Assembly: GCA_029961685.1 (NCBI GenBank)
Contig: JARWKL010000004.1
Span: 20,024,348-20,088,347 of the forward strand
Origin: Aristolochia californica
Taxonomy: Eukaryota; Streptophyta; Magnoliopsida; Piperales; Aristolochiaceae
DNA length: 64,000 nucleotides
Reading direction: 5' to 3'
Position numbers and translations under genes: made by a program. Within the stretch, counting starts at the first letter, position 1. Each line of letters opens with the position of its first letter. This document shows, piece by piece, positions 33,311-43,471 of this stretch. The notes beneath the pieces were generated by a model. The model searched no databases and was not told where the DNA came from. It saw nothing but the letters and a program-made list of their open reading frames with translations.

Positions 33311-34951
33311 AGAATTTTCAACGTTTCCTAAAAAAATGCACTAATAAGGCCTTATGGTTGTAGAAAGTAATTTGATTCAGAAAAATTGCCTTACCAAAAA
33401 AATTTCCTAGTAAGAATTTTCAGCTAGAAAATTGTTTCTAGGAAACCTGAGGCACTAATAGTCCTTGCATATGTATTTTTACTAGAAATAGTTTTCCAAT
33501 ATTTCCTATAAACAGCAATAACAAGGCCTTGTAGTTGTACAAAGTACTTTGTTTCAACAAAATTTTCCTAGTAAAAATTTTCAGCTTTAAAAGTGTTTCA
33601 AAGAAACATATGGCATTAATGGTCCATTGGAAATGTATTTTTACTAGAAATACTTTTCCAATGATTCTTGAAAAAATACATGAACAAAGCCTTAGAGTTG
33701 TAGAAAGTAATTTGTTCCAACAAAAATTGTCTTACCCCAAAATTTTCTTGGTAAGAATTTTCAGCTATAAAAGTGTTTCCCGGACAAAAGAGGCACTAAT
33801 TGGCCATGGAGACATATGTTTACTAGATCATTTTTCCAATATTTCCTACAAAATGTACTAACAAGGCCTTATAGTTGTAGAAATTTATTTGTTTCTGCAA
33901 AATTTTCCTGGTAAGAATTTTCATCTAGAAAACTTTTACAACCTACACAAGGCACGAATGGTCCTCAAAGACGTATTTTTACTAAAATACTTTGCCAACA
34001 TTTCCTAAAAAAAAAAAGCCACTAACAAGGCCTAATAGTGTAGAAAAGTGTTTCCAGTAAACAAGATGCACTAATGGTCTATGGAGACGTATTATTACTA
34101 GAAACAATTTTGCAATGTTTCCTAAAAAAAAAAGGCATTAACAAGGCCTTATAGTTGTAGAAAGTAATTTGTTTTAGCAAAAATTGTCTTACCACAAAAT
34201 ATTTTTGGTAAAAAATTTCAGCTACAAAAGTGTTTCCAAGAAACATGAGGCACTAATAGTTCTTGGAGCCGTATTTTTACAAGAAATACTTTTCAAAAAC
34301 TTCCACAAAAAAGGCACTAATAAGGCATTGTAGTTGTAAAATGTAATTTTATTCTGCAAAGATTGCCTTACCACAAAATTTTCCTGGTAAGAATTGTCAA
34401 CTAGAAAAGTGTTTCTAGCAAATATAACTCACTAATGGACCTTGCAAATATATTTTTACTAGATATACTTTTCCAATGTTTCTTTAAAACGCACTAACAA
34501 GGCCTTAAGGTTGTAGAAAATAATTTATTTCACAAAAAATTGCCTTACCACAAAATATTTCTAATAAGAATTTTCATTTCCAGCAAGAAAAGTGTTTCTA
34601 GGAAACATGAGGCACCAAATGTCTCCAGAGACGTATTTTTACTCGAAATAATTTTTCAACATTTCCTAAAAAAATACACTAACAATGCCTTATAGTTGTA
34701 GAAAGTAATTTGTATCACCAAAAATTGTCTTACCACAAAATTTTCCTAGTAAGAATTTTCAGATAGAAATGTGTTTCCAGGACACATGAGGCACTAATAG
34801 TCCCTATAGATGTATTTTTACTAAAAATACTTTCCCAATGTTTCAATAAAAAATACACAAAATAGCCATATAGTTGGAGAAGGTAATTTTTTAAGCAAAA
34901 ATTGAATTACCAAAAAATGTTTTGCTAAAAAATTGTTTCCAAGAAAAAAAA
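33311..34951 (+). repeat. Satellite tract S8 (right end of array)
   Basis: About nine monomers in the common orientation, the first a shortened one (AGAATTTTCAACGTTTCC). After TTTCCAAGAAAAAAAAA no satellite occurs again in the window. Confidence 0.91.
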
Positions 34952-35601
34952 ATTAAATCTATTGAGACTTTTTATTGGTACCTTTGGGTTTTTTATCCTT
35001 TTCTTGTGAATGACAAGCATTACCCAGTTTAGTGATTATTTTCACTATTTTTGTTCGAAATCCTTTGATGTTGGTTTCGACTTATGTTTTATCATCCATT
35101 TTTTGAGAGTGCTTCCAGATTCATACTTATCCTTGGGACATTATGATGGAGAAAATTATTACTAAATCTATGTTATTTGTTTCAAGTTGAGATCACCGCC
35201 ATTACCTCCCAGTTTGAGGGGGAGAAGAAGAAGGAGAAGTACAAGAAAGAGATATTTTATTCTATAAAATTACAACAACATATGGAATAAAATATCTCTT
35301 TCTTGTACTTCTTCTTCTACTTCTTCCCCTCAAGTTGGGAGGTAATGGCAATGATCTCAGCTTGAAAAAAATAACATAGATGTAGTAATAATCTCATCCA
35401 TCATGGTGTCCCAAGGATAAGTACGAAATTGGACATGGACTCTCAAAAGGTAAAAAGGGGTGATAAAACATAAGTCAAAACCAACTTCAAAGGATTTTGA
35501 ACAAAAATAGTGACAATAATCACTGAAGTGGGTAATGTTTATCATTCACAAGAAAACGATAAAAAACCCAAGGGTACCAATAAAAAGTCTCAATGGATTT
35601 A
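34952..35601. repeat. Long inverted repeat (hairpin), arms ~315-320 bp, loop 14 bp
   Basis: The left arm 34952-35266 and right arm 35281-35601 are reverse complements at roughly 90% by eye, with the loop AAATTACAACAACA. The left arm reads TATTGAGACTTTTTATTGGTACC...GAGATATTTTATTC; the right arm reads the same backward (AATAAAATATCTCTTTC...GTACCAATAAAAAGTCTCAA). The arm sequence is the 3' end of a family C interior, including its polypurine tract; a third, separate copy lies at 36000-36270. Confidence 0.92.
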
Positions 35602-35702
35602 AAAATACCCATATATATAAAAAGGTAAACCAACCGAAGCGACACACAAGAGTTTGGGCCAAAGGGGTACGTGAGAGTCAAAAAAGGATGGTATGAGAAA
35701 GG
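35602..35702 (-). mobile_element. Family C interior piece left of LTR1
   Basis: Resembles 36270-36370 (GGGTACGTGAGAGTCAAA against GGGTAAGTGAGAGTCAAA, both followed by GGATGGTA-GAGAAAG). It suggests that element C inserted into, or recombined with, an earlier C copy. Confidence 0.55.
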
Positions 35703-35991
35703 TGTTCATTTTCAGGATTCCATATATGGTAATTTAGGGAAAAGAGATAAGGAAGAAGGAAGAAGGAAGAAGAGAGAAGAGAAAGAGAGGATAGAAATAT
35801 GGTACACGTCCAAAGTGAGGAGGAAATTAGGGTCTTGGACTTCATCCAAACCCTTCCCATACGGTATATTTATAGGTATCAAAACTACCAATATTAAAAG
35901 TATACCCTTCACCCAAACAAGAGTGAAGAAGAGACAAGAAATTTAAACTAATTACATTAGTGCCACCCTAATTAAATCATATCTTCCAACT
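35703..35991 (-). repeat. LTR of element C (left, 3' LTR)
   Basis: Contains a purine-rich block (GAAGGAAGAAGGAAGAAGAG near 35754-35790) and ends ATCTTCCAAC before the polypurine complement. Matches 37925-38207. Confidence 0.85.
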
Positions 35992-35999
35992 CTCCCCCT

Positions 36000-37398
36000 C
36001 AAGCTGGGAGGTAATGGCAATGATCTCAAATTGAACCAAATAACATATATGTAGTAATAAGCTTCTCCATCACAATGTCCCAAGGATAAGTATGACCCCA
36101 GGTACAAACTCTCAAAGGGTAGAAATGGGTGATAAAACATAAGTCAAAACCAAACTCAAAAGATTTCGAACAAATATAGTGAAAATAATCACTAAAGTGG
36201 ATAATGCCTATCATTCACAAGACGACGATAAAGACCCATGGGTACCAATAAAATGTTTCAATGGACTAAAAATACCCATATGAATAAAAGGGACCAGTCA
36301 AAGAAATGCTTCAAAAGGGTTGACCAATAAGGGTAAGTGAGAGTCAAATAAAGGATGGTAGGAGAAAGACTGACAAAGGGTAATGGGTAAAGAGGAAAAT
36401 AAGATGTTGAGGCCACCATATGCTTTATTTTTTTAAGAAATTCAAATTCCACATTAGACAAAACAATGCCGACAAAAGTCAGCAAATAATGAACCCAAGG
36501 CAATCAACCAAGGAGTTCTTCTTCAGAAAAAAATGTCTCAATCAAAGAGACACAATAGCAGTAGCGGAAATGGGCCAATGCCCAAATAACATGCACCACA
36601 TGTGTAGTTGTATAGTAGTGGATAACTGGTAAATAATAGAAGCCCTTAAGATTAATAAGGACATATGAGATAATTTGCAGCGAGTCCATCAGGAAGTGGT
36701 GCCCCAAGTAATAAGTTTGATCTGAGTAATAAGCTACCTATACTTCAAAATAATAATCTAGGCGGAGATAGAAAACCGAGTTGAACTGAGTGAAATCTTG
36801 TAGACTAATATAACTGAGTCATAGAAGAAATATGTATAGAACTTGGGACCTGAACAAGTATAAACGAGACAAAAAATAAGTGGGCCGAGTCAGGTTGACC
36901 TGGACCCGAGTTGACCACTGAGTTGACTTGGTCCGAGTTGGCCCGAGTTAACTCGATAGACTAGTGCAGAAACAGTAAGCTTTCACTTGGTGAACTTGGG
37001 CAGGTCCGATTCGAGATTCGGACAAAACCAGTACTAGTTTAATTTTTCTTAACTTAGGAAAACTTAAATCAGCAGTCATCTTCTTCCTTGACATCGAACG
37101 GAGCAAGAAAGCAGCTTATAGAAATGGCAACCACAGTAGGAAACTTTCAAAGAGAACCTCGACATAACGGAATGGTAGAGGATCAAGATCAAGATTCAAG
37201 AAAATTAGTAGTAAGATCAAGATCAAGTTTTCGGAACAGAGTTTCTTCCTCAATGGTGCTTCAAAATAGAGTGATGAATCTCTCTTCTCCGTGGAAGAAA
37301 TAATCCAGCAAGATACTTAGCAGCTTATGTCAATGATGAATAAGAAACTCCTAGAAATAGAATAGCGAAGCAGTAGTAAACAAACAGAGAAGAGGATC
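36000..37398 (-). other. Interior of element C, no clear gene
   Basis: Third copy of the hairpin-arm sequence at 36000-36270, then unrecognised sequence. Two purine/GAGTT-rich clusters occur (36880-36960, and GATCAAGATCAAG repeats near 37181-37225). Open frames up to 81 residues show no motif I recognise. Confidence 0.5.
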
Positions 37399-37837
37399 TG
37401 TTGGAAGATAAGCTCAAGCTCACACGACCAAAGAAGACCCACATCTAAGATTATTATAAGATGGGCCACACGACCAAGGAAGGCCCACAAGATGAGTCCA
37501 AGCCCATAAGAAGTAGGACCCACAATGATTATCATGAGCTGGCATCCTTATCACATTAGTTAGAAGATCAAGAAGGAGTCACAAAAGTATCTTATCTTAT
37601 GGTTATGTCAAAGAAGGGTTTCGGTTTGAGTTATGTTTGTCTTTTAACTATATTGAGTTATTTAATTATGTTAGGACTTATCTTTAAGTGTTAGAGTTTG
37701 GGTGTAATTGGGACAAGGGTAGTTTTATTGTAATTGGACTCTACTACCTTCCTCTATTATAAATAGAGGTTCATGTACTCTGATTACAACCAGTTATTGA
37801 AGTCAATGAAGTATTTCTCTTTTCCATAAATTCATTA
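37399..37837 (+). repeat. Solo LTR of family A (A6)
   Basis: A 439-bp forward LTR from TGTTGGAAGATAAGC to TTCATTA, flanked by a perfect 5-bp duplication GGATC (37394-37398 and 37838-37842). Nested in element C. Confidence 0.9.
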
Positions 37838-37924
37838 GGATCCTTCTAAGACTTCGTCAGATTTCATCAAAATAACAACGTCTTCAGGATAATTTGGATC
37901 CTGAAAATCACAACTCTAATACCA

Positions 37925-38207
37925 TGTTGATTTTCAGTATTCCATAGATGATCATTTAGGGAAAACAAATAAGGAAGAAGGAAGAAGAGAGAAGAGAAAG
38001 AGAGGATAAAAATATGGTACATGTCCAAAGAGAGGAGGAAATTAGGGTCTTGGACTTCATCCAAACCCTTCCCCATATGGTTTATTTATCGGTATCAAAA
38101 CTACCAAGATTACAAGTATACCCTTCACCCTAATAAGAGTGAATAAGAGACAAGAAATTTAAACTAATTACATTAGTGCCACCCTAATTACATCATATCT
38201 TTCAACA
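37925..38207 (-). repeat. LTR of element C (right, 5' LTR)
   Basis: Plus-strand text TGTTGATTTTCAG...CTTTCAACA, with the primer site on its left. Confidence 0.87.
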
Positions 38208-38942
38208 AAATATAACTGACAAAAAGGGGTAAGTGAGATATTTTTCTGATATTGTTGATCAATAACAGCAACTGAAAAAGTGATGCAAAAAATTCGGTTT
38301 AAATTCAGATTTTTGAATGCAACAAGATACCGGCATGACCATTGATTCTTCCAATATATATACTTAAATATATATCATATTGACATAAAAAAAATTTTAT
38401 GAAACTAGGATTAAATACCTTTCATCCAAGTATTACTTCTCTTCATAAAATATACTTCTTTTGAGATAAATAATTTGATAGATTTCGGTCTCTCTAATCT
38501 AGCCAAATTAAGTACTCTTTTTCCTTTTTCCAGCATGACCATTGACTCCTCCAAGATCAATATCTCCATATAAAGAACTCAGATTGAGAATTGGTTGAAT
38601 AGGTAAGCACTTTTGTTCCTTGAACCTCTCTGTTGTTGCTCGAACCTCTCTTGCAATCTGATACTTGTTGCTTCCAATATTTATTTCTATTTTTAGAAAA
38701 CTCAAATTGTAAAAAATCATTTTTTGTTGGAAAGTAGACTCAAATATCTTTTTTGTCAATATATAAAATGCAATATGAAAAGCTAAGTATAGAGGTGAGA
38801 ACACAAAGCAAACAACAAGTATAAGGACAAAAAAAAAAAAAGATAATTATGAACCTAAACTATTAGAGATAATAGATCAGAAAATGATCACATTATCTTT
38901 GTGGGTTGACCGAATCAACTCACAGAACCTGCTCTAATACCA
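38208..38942 (-). mobile_element. Internal fragment of family A (A7)
   Basis: Reverse-strand leader region of A, from GTGAGATATTTTTCTGATAT to the primer site (TGGTATTAGAGC, 38942-38931). There are no LTRs: the left side abuts the LTR of C and the right side abuts unrelated sequence exactly at the primer site. Confidence 0.75.
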
Positions 38943-39639
38943 TTTGAAGTTGGGTCCAAGGCCCATCCCATATTGACTAGCCCATATAGAAAGCCTCTTT
39001 CCCAACTAATAAACTCATGATCTTTGTACTCAATAATCCATGTAGGACTATTCCTTAACATATTTGAAGAGACTTTTGTTTATGATTTTGTAGGTACTTT
39101 TGGGAACTTTCGAGGTTTCATGTTGCAGACGGTTGGGAATTGGAATCTGATGTTTTTTACGTTCTATGGAAAAGGATAACAAAGAGAATTTTCATTTATG
39201 GTTTCTGAATTATCTTTGGGCTAAGGCGCTTTGCACTTTTGTATTACCAAAATTTGAAATAATCATTATAGTATTTGTAATCAAGTGGAAATTTAGAAAA
39301 TGTTGCACAAAAGATTATTTATTTTTTCAATGTTTTTTTATGTGATTCAATATGTTTCACATTTGGTAATATACGCATAAAAAAATGTGGATGTAAGAAA
39401 ATGGACAAAATGAACCTCAATGTTTATTATAATTTTTTATATAGTTTTAAGTTAAAGAAAATTTTTTTTATGGTTGGTTGCCTAGAGTAATCAAATTAAA
39501 GGTAATTAAATTAAATTGAATTATTTTATTAATTAATATATTAAGTTAAATTTTATTACAATAATTTGAAGGAAAAGAATGTGTATAAATAAATAAGATT
39601 TTTAGAAATAAAATTGAGTTTTTTTAATATTTTTAAGGT
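38943..39639. other. Unique AT-rich stretch, no gene seen
   Basis: The first 120 bp (TTGGGTCCAAGGCCCATCCC...TTTCCCAACTAATAAA) resemble an LTR end of an unnamed element. The remainder has no long open frame or motif that I recognise. Confidence 0.5.
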
Positions 39640-40960
39640 TTGACAATATATTAAATTGATAATGAAAGGTATGAAATTGATTAGAATATAATTTTTAAAG
39701 TTAATATATATTTTTAAAATTTAAAAAAATAGAAAGTAATAAAAAACATATTGACAAATAATATTTAAAAAAATTAAATTTTTTTAAATTTTAAAATATC
39801 TTTTTCAATATCTAATGATGCGATTTTTATTAGTTAATATTTAAATTTTATATTTTATTAAAATAAATAGAAGATAACTGACAAATAAGATTGTTAAAAA
39901 CTAAAATAAATTTTAAAATACCTTAAATCGATAATCATAGTTGTCAATCATATTTGAATATTTTTAATAAACAATAAATATTAAAATTTATATATTTTTT
40001 AAAAAAATTAAATTTATTGAAATGTGTTCCGACAAAAAATATTTATGAAAACCATTAAAAAATTACTAATTATTTTTAAAATTATGAAATGTCTAAAATC
40101 AATAATAAAAGGTATTAAATAGGTCATATTTTTTAATTACTTAACTTATTTTTTTATCATTATAAATATAATGTAATAAATATTTTAGTAATAAATTTTA
40201 TTTCTAAACTCGATAATAATTTTTCATATATGTTTCAATTAAGAAATATTTTAAATCTATAATAAAAGGTGTTAAATAGGTAAGAGTAAGATTTTTTAAT
40301 TAATTAATATTAAAATTTTATATTTTATTATTATAAATATAAGGTAATAAAAATTTTACAAATAAATTATATTTTTAAACACTGAAATAATTTTTTAATA
40401 TTTTTTCAATTAATAAATATTTTAAATTGATAATAAAAGGTGTTAAATAGCGAGGATTAAAATTTCTTATTTAAAAATATACCTTTTTAATAACTTATTA
40501 TTATAAATATATCATTATAAAAAGTGTACCAATAAATTTTATTTTAAACTCTAAAATTTTTGTTTCAAATACTTTTTCAATTAATAGATATTTTAAATTG
40601 GTAATAAAAGGTATTAAATAGGTATGAATAATTTTTTTTATTAATTAATATAATTATTTTATTTTTATTATTATAAGGTAATAAAAAAGTGTACCAATAA
40701 ATTTGTTTTCTAAACTCTAAAAGAAAATTTTTCAAATAGTTTTTCAATTAATAAGTATTTTAAATAGATAATAAAAGTTTTAAAATAGGTAAGAGTAATA
40801 TTTTAAATTAATTTAATGTACTTATTTTATATTTTATTATTTTAAATATAAGGTAATAAAAAGTGTACTGATAAATTTGATTTTTAAAATCTAAAATAAA
40901 ATTTTCAATTAATAAATAATTTAAATTGATAATAATAGGTAGTACATGGATGATGAGGTG
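39640..40960 (+). repeat. AT-rich tandem array, period ~165 bp
   Basis: The motif TTTAAATTGATAATAAAAGGTGTTAAATAGG recurs in variants at about 39659, 39929, 40100, 40258, 40429, 40600, 40767 and 40929. Spacings are 158-171 bp, apart from one gap of 270. Each unit also carries TATTTTATTATTATAAATATAAGGTAATAAAA. It is unrelated to the 179-bp satellite. Confidence 0.8.
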
Positions 40961-41412
40961 GTTTACCACGTAATATTTTAAACTGATCTTGAGGGTTTGT
41001 GTCATTTAATGACATGGCATCCTACATGGGTGATGAAGTGTCTTGAAGATGGCGTGTCAGTTGTGTCGTTCGATTCATCGGGTGCTGATGTGTTATTATG
41101 ACGTGGCACTTTGTAATCGGTCAAAAATTATGTGTCACTTTTAACTGTACATATGTGCATTTGATAGTCAAAATTGGGTATTTTTTAATAAGTTAAAAAT
41201 TTCTTATTTGTGTAATTATGTTTAAAAAGTTGGGTAATGTCGTAAAAGTCATTTTTTAAATACGGAAAGGAGCGCATCTTTCACCTTAATAGCTTTCTAC
41301 CTCTTTTTTGCTCCTCTTTGTACTGCGAAACTTAGGAGATACTAAAAGTGTATCATTCAGCAAGCAACCTCACACTCCCAGCTTTCTCTGCAATGAAGCC
41401 TCTGCCTCAGGC
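40961..41412 (+). other. Upstream region of helicase-like exon, no gene
   Basis: Mixed-composition unique DNA; could hold the promoter of the exon that follows. No clear TATA box stands out. Confidence 0.35.
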
Positions 41413-41577
41413 ATGATGGCCCTTTTTGCTTCTTCTAGTTCGTCTTCTTCTCCTTCTCCTTTCAAGCCATCTCTTTCATCTCGTTTGACCATAATGTCGC
41501 TCAAAGATAAGATCGTCGAGAAGATTTTGGAGAATTGTGTCACATTGATCGTTGGAGATTCGGGTTGTGGTAAGTCG
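41413..41577 (+). pseudogene. First exon of a DEAH-box helicase-like protein (DExH8/CCCH type), cut after Walker A
   Basis: The first ATG of the open frame is at 41413. The product has a serine-rich start (LFASSSSSSSPSPF), then MSLKDKIVEKILENCVTLIVGDSGCGKS. This strongly resembles the N-terminal motif I of plant DExH8-type helicases, where the usual form is VTLIVGEPGCGKSS. GDSGCGKS is a complete Walker A ATP-binding loop. After GKS the frame reaches TGA at 41581, and none of the following helicase motifs (DEVH, SAT, QRxGRxGR) is visible before the gypsy element. GGTAAGTCGG, which encodes G-K-S, also looks like a strong splice donor. Either this is exon 1 with a very long intron, or a 5' gene fragment. 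Confidence 0.55.
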
Positions 41578-41583
41578 GTTTGA

Positions 41584-43150
41584 TATACCTAATCGATTTC
41601 TTAGCGTTCTTTACAGTTGAAGAAGTTTCAAGAAGACATTGTCTTCATCTTTCTTGGATAACGCGGTCACTGGTTATCATGCAAGTTGAACTACTCTAGT
41701 TCTGCCTTCTTTTATTTGCTTCTTTGTTTTGATTTTGGTGTTTCATGGTTTCTCCTTGTTATCCTGGTGCATCTGGTGTTATATTGGTCCTTTTGCAATT
41801 GCTCTATTGCTTCATTCACAGAGCACCATGACTTTGAAATAAGAATGGGGCTTCTTCTATTCGAGGGGAATTTATTTGGTTAGTTATGTTAAATCGATGT
41901 TGCATGAAGCGAGGTTGTTTCGGGGGAAAGCACAAATAGTATAGGTCGCGAATCCGGTTCACAAGAGAACATCACCTGGATTTTTTACGTGACTAACATG
42001 CAGTTTTCTTTTTAAAGAAATTGATGGCACGATCGGGCTCAGTTTCTCAAGCAAATTTCGTCCATATTGGCTTTCCTAGTATAATGGTGTTATACCTTTC
42101 TAGTAAAATGTGGAGTCGTAATTAATTTTTTTCTGAAAGTCTAAAACAAGAAGCGGAAAAATGTCACACATTTTGTTGTTAGTGACGTAGGCCTTGATCC
42201 TCTGTCAATTCCTCATCATTTTGTTCCTCTTGCTCTAGTCTTCGAAGTTATATGATAATTGAGGAACCTTTTTAGTTACTCATATATTATCATTTTCCAA
42301 GTCACTTCACTTTTCCTTTTTTCACAATAAAAAACTTTGTTACTAAGGCATTGTTTGGATCATTTCTATCTTATTGGTTGTTATTCGTTGTTTCTATTTC
42401 AGTACATTCATTGATTTTTGCCTATTTTCCCTTATAGGGTTTACATACACACATATCACTTGATGGAAATAGAGATAAAGACAACTAGTGATTGAATTAG
42501 AGACATACTCAAATTGTAGGCTTCTAATCATTTACTGTCTCTGTTGTAACTCTATAAGTAGTGTACACTTAATCAGTAATAATCATGGTAATATTATTCT
42601 TCATTCCTATACTCTACATAGTATCAGAGTTTGATCGATTAATCAGAACCAGTTTGTCATCGCTGGAAATACTTATAGAAAGCAGCATTCATCGCTGCAA
42701 TTTGAGTCTGTCTCTAATTCAATCACCAGTTGTCTTTATCTCTATCTTTATCTCTATCTCTATCATCATTGTCTAGAGTTAATTCTTTATTTTTTTTTGG
42801 AGAAAAGTATTAGTAGAGATTTTGTATCACTTTATGTATGAAACTGATATTTTTCTGCTTTTCACTTATATTTCTTTCTTTTTAAAAAAAATTCCCCCTT
42901 CTTCTTACGAAAGTTAAGAATCGGTCATCAATCTGGTTGCAAGGCTATTGTAAATGTGATAAGAAACTATGTTGGAAATTTACATCCTAATTCTTTAATC
43001 GAGTTGAATTGTTTATCTATCTGATACTTTATTGGGCATTTTGATTGGGTTAAATAGATGAAATTGAGTTTGCTAAAATGAGATCAAACTCACATTCCAA
43101 TGTTGCATGATATGTTCAGACGAAATTGTCTACTTCTTAGAGGCCACTAA
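41584..43150 (+). other. Intron-like host sequence
   Basis: T-rich unique DNA without a coherent frame; short open frames (41686-41883, 42585-42776) have no recognisable motifs. It contains the fold-back element at 42462-42757. Confidence 0.45.
42462..42757. mobile_element. Small fold-back element with primer-site-like core
   Basis: Terminal inverted arms of about 55 bp: 42462-42520 (AGATAAAGACAACTAGTGAT...) and 42698-42755 (AATCACCAGTTGTCTTTATC...) are reverse complements with few mismatches. The core has CTATAAGTAGTG and ACATAGTATCAGAG, like an LTR promoter and a copia primer site. It may be a chimeric MITE/TRIM remnant. Confidence 0.65.
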
Positions 43151-43182
43151 ATATTAGGGTGCTATAAAATATGTGATTTTTT

Positions 43183-43446
43183 TTGTGGCCACTTCACCAT
43201 AAAAAGCTTCACAATAAACAAGGCAAAGGAAATGATGTCACTATAGACTTAAGGGCACATGAACTATCAGGAATTGGGAAACAACCATCCATAGATGATC
43301 TTCTTACATGGAAATTAGAAAAGGCTTTTCTGGAGAAAAACCATGCCGTAAGCAATGGACTTAATGTTGTTGTCAATGTATACATGAGAAGGTCATATGA
43401 AAAAGATGGAAGGCCATGTAATTATTTAATCAATATTTTAACTTAG
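43183..43446 (+). CDS. Unidentified exon-like open frame
   Basis: Open frame without its own ATG at the start (it opens at TTG). It contains GNDVTIDLRAHELSGI, KQPSIDDLLTWKLEKAFLEK and NGLNVVVNVYMRRSYEKDGR. The composition is more like real protein than any other non-transposon frame here: balanced, charged, with few repeats. It ends at TAG in CTTAGTACTC, 26 bp before gypsy element G1. I do not recognise the family. It might be an exon of the same locus as 41413-41577 or a separate gene interrupted by G1; neither is shown. Confidence 0.35.
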   Translation: MWPLHHKKLHNKQGKGNDVTIDLRAHELSGIGKQPSIDDLLTWKLEKAFLEKNHAVSNGLNVVVNVYMRRSYEKDGRPCNYLINILT

Positions 43447-43471
43447 TACTCTTTCATCAGGAGCAGGTACA

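Larger units (their letters stand above)
35703..38207 (-). mobile_element. Family C non-autonomous LTR element (reverse)
   Basis: LTRs of about 285 bp at 35703-35991 and 37925-38207. A polypurine tract complement (CTCCCCCTCAAGCTGGGAGG) lies next to the left LTR, and the primer site TGGTATTAGAGT (37924-37914) next to the right LTR. It has no recognisable gag or pol. It contains a nested solo LTR A6. Part of its interior (36415-36570) resembles the family A segment with GAAGAAGA...ATGTCTC, so A and C are related. No target duplication is visible. Confidence 0.8.

Noticed and set aside
1..34951. CENP-B box in the satellite (reverse text AACGTTGGAAAAG)
   Set aside because: Shares the CGTTGGAAA core with the mammalian box but lacks the essential TTCG and CGGG parts; plants also lack a clear CENP-B.
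1..34951. Regularly spaced repeats as a CRISPR array
   Set aside because: The whole 179-bp unit is repeated without unique spacers, and the DNA is from a plant.
35671..35946. 91-residue forward frame over LTR C
   Set aside because: Lies across an LTR purine-rich block (GAAGGAAGAAG); no motif, and the element is on the reverse strand.
41308..41412. Upstream extension of the helicase-like frame
   Set aside because: It opens at TTG and has no ATG before 41413; treated as upstream sequence.
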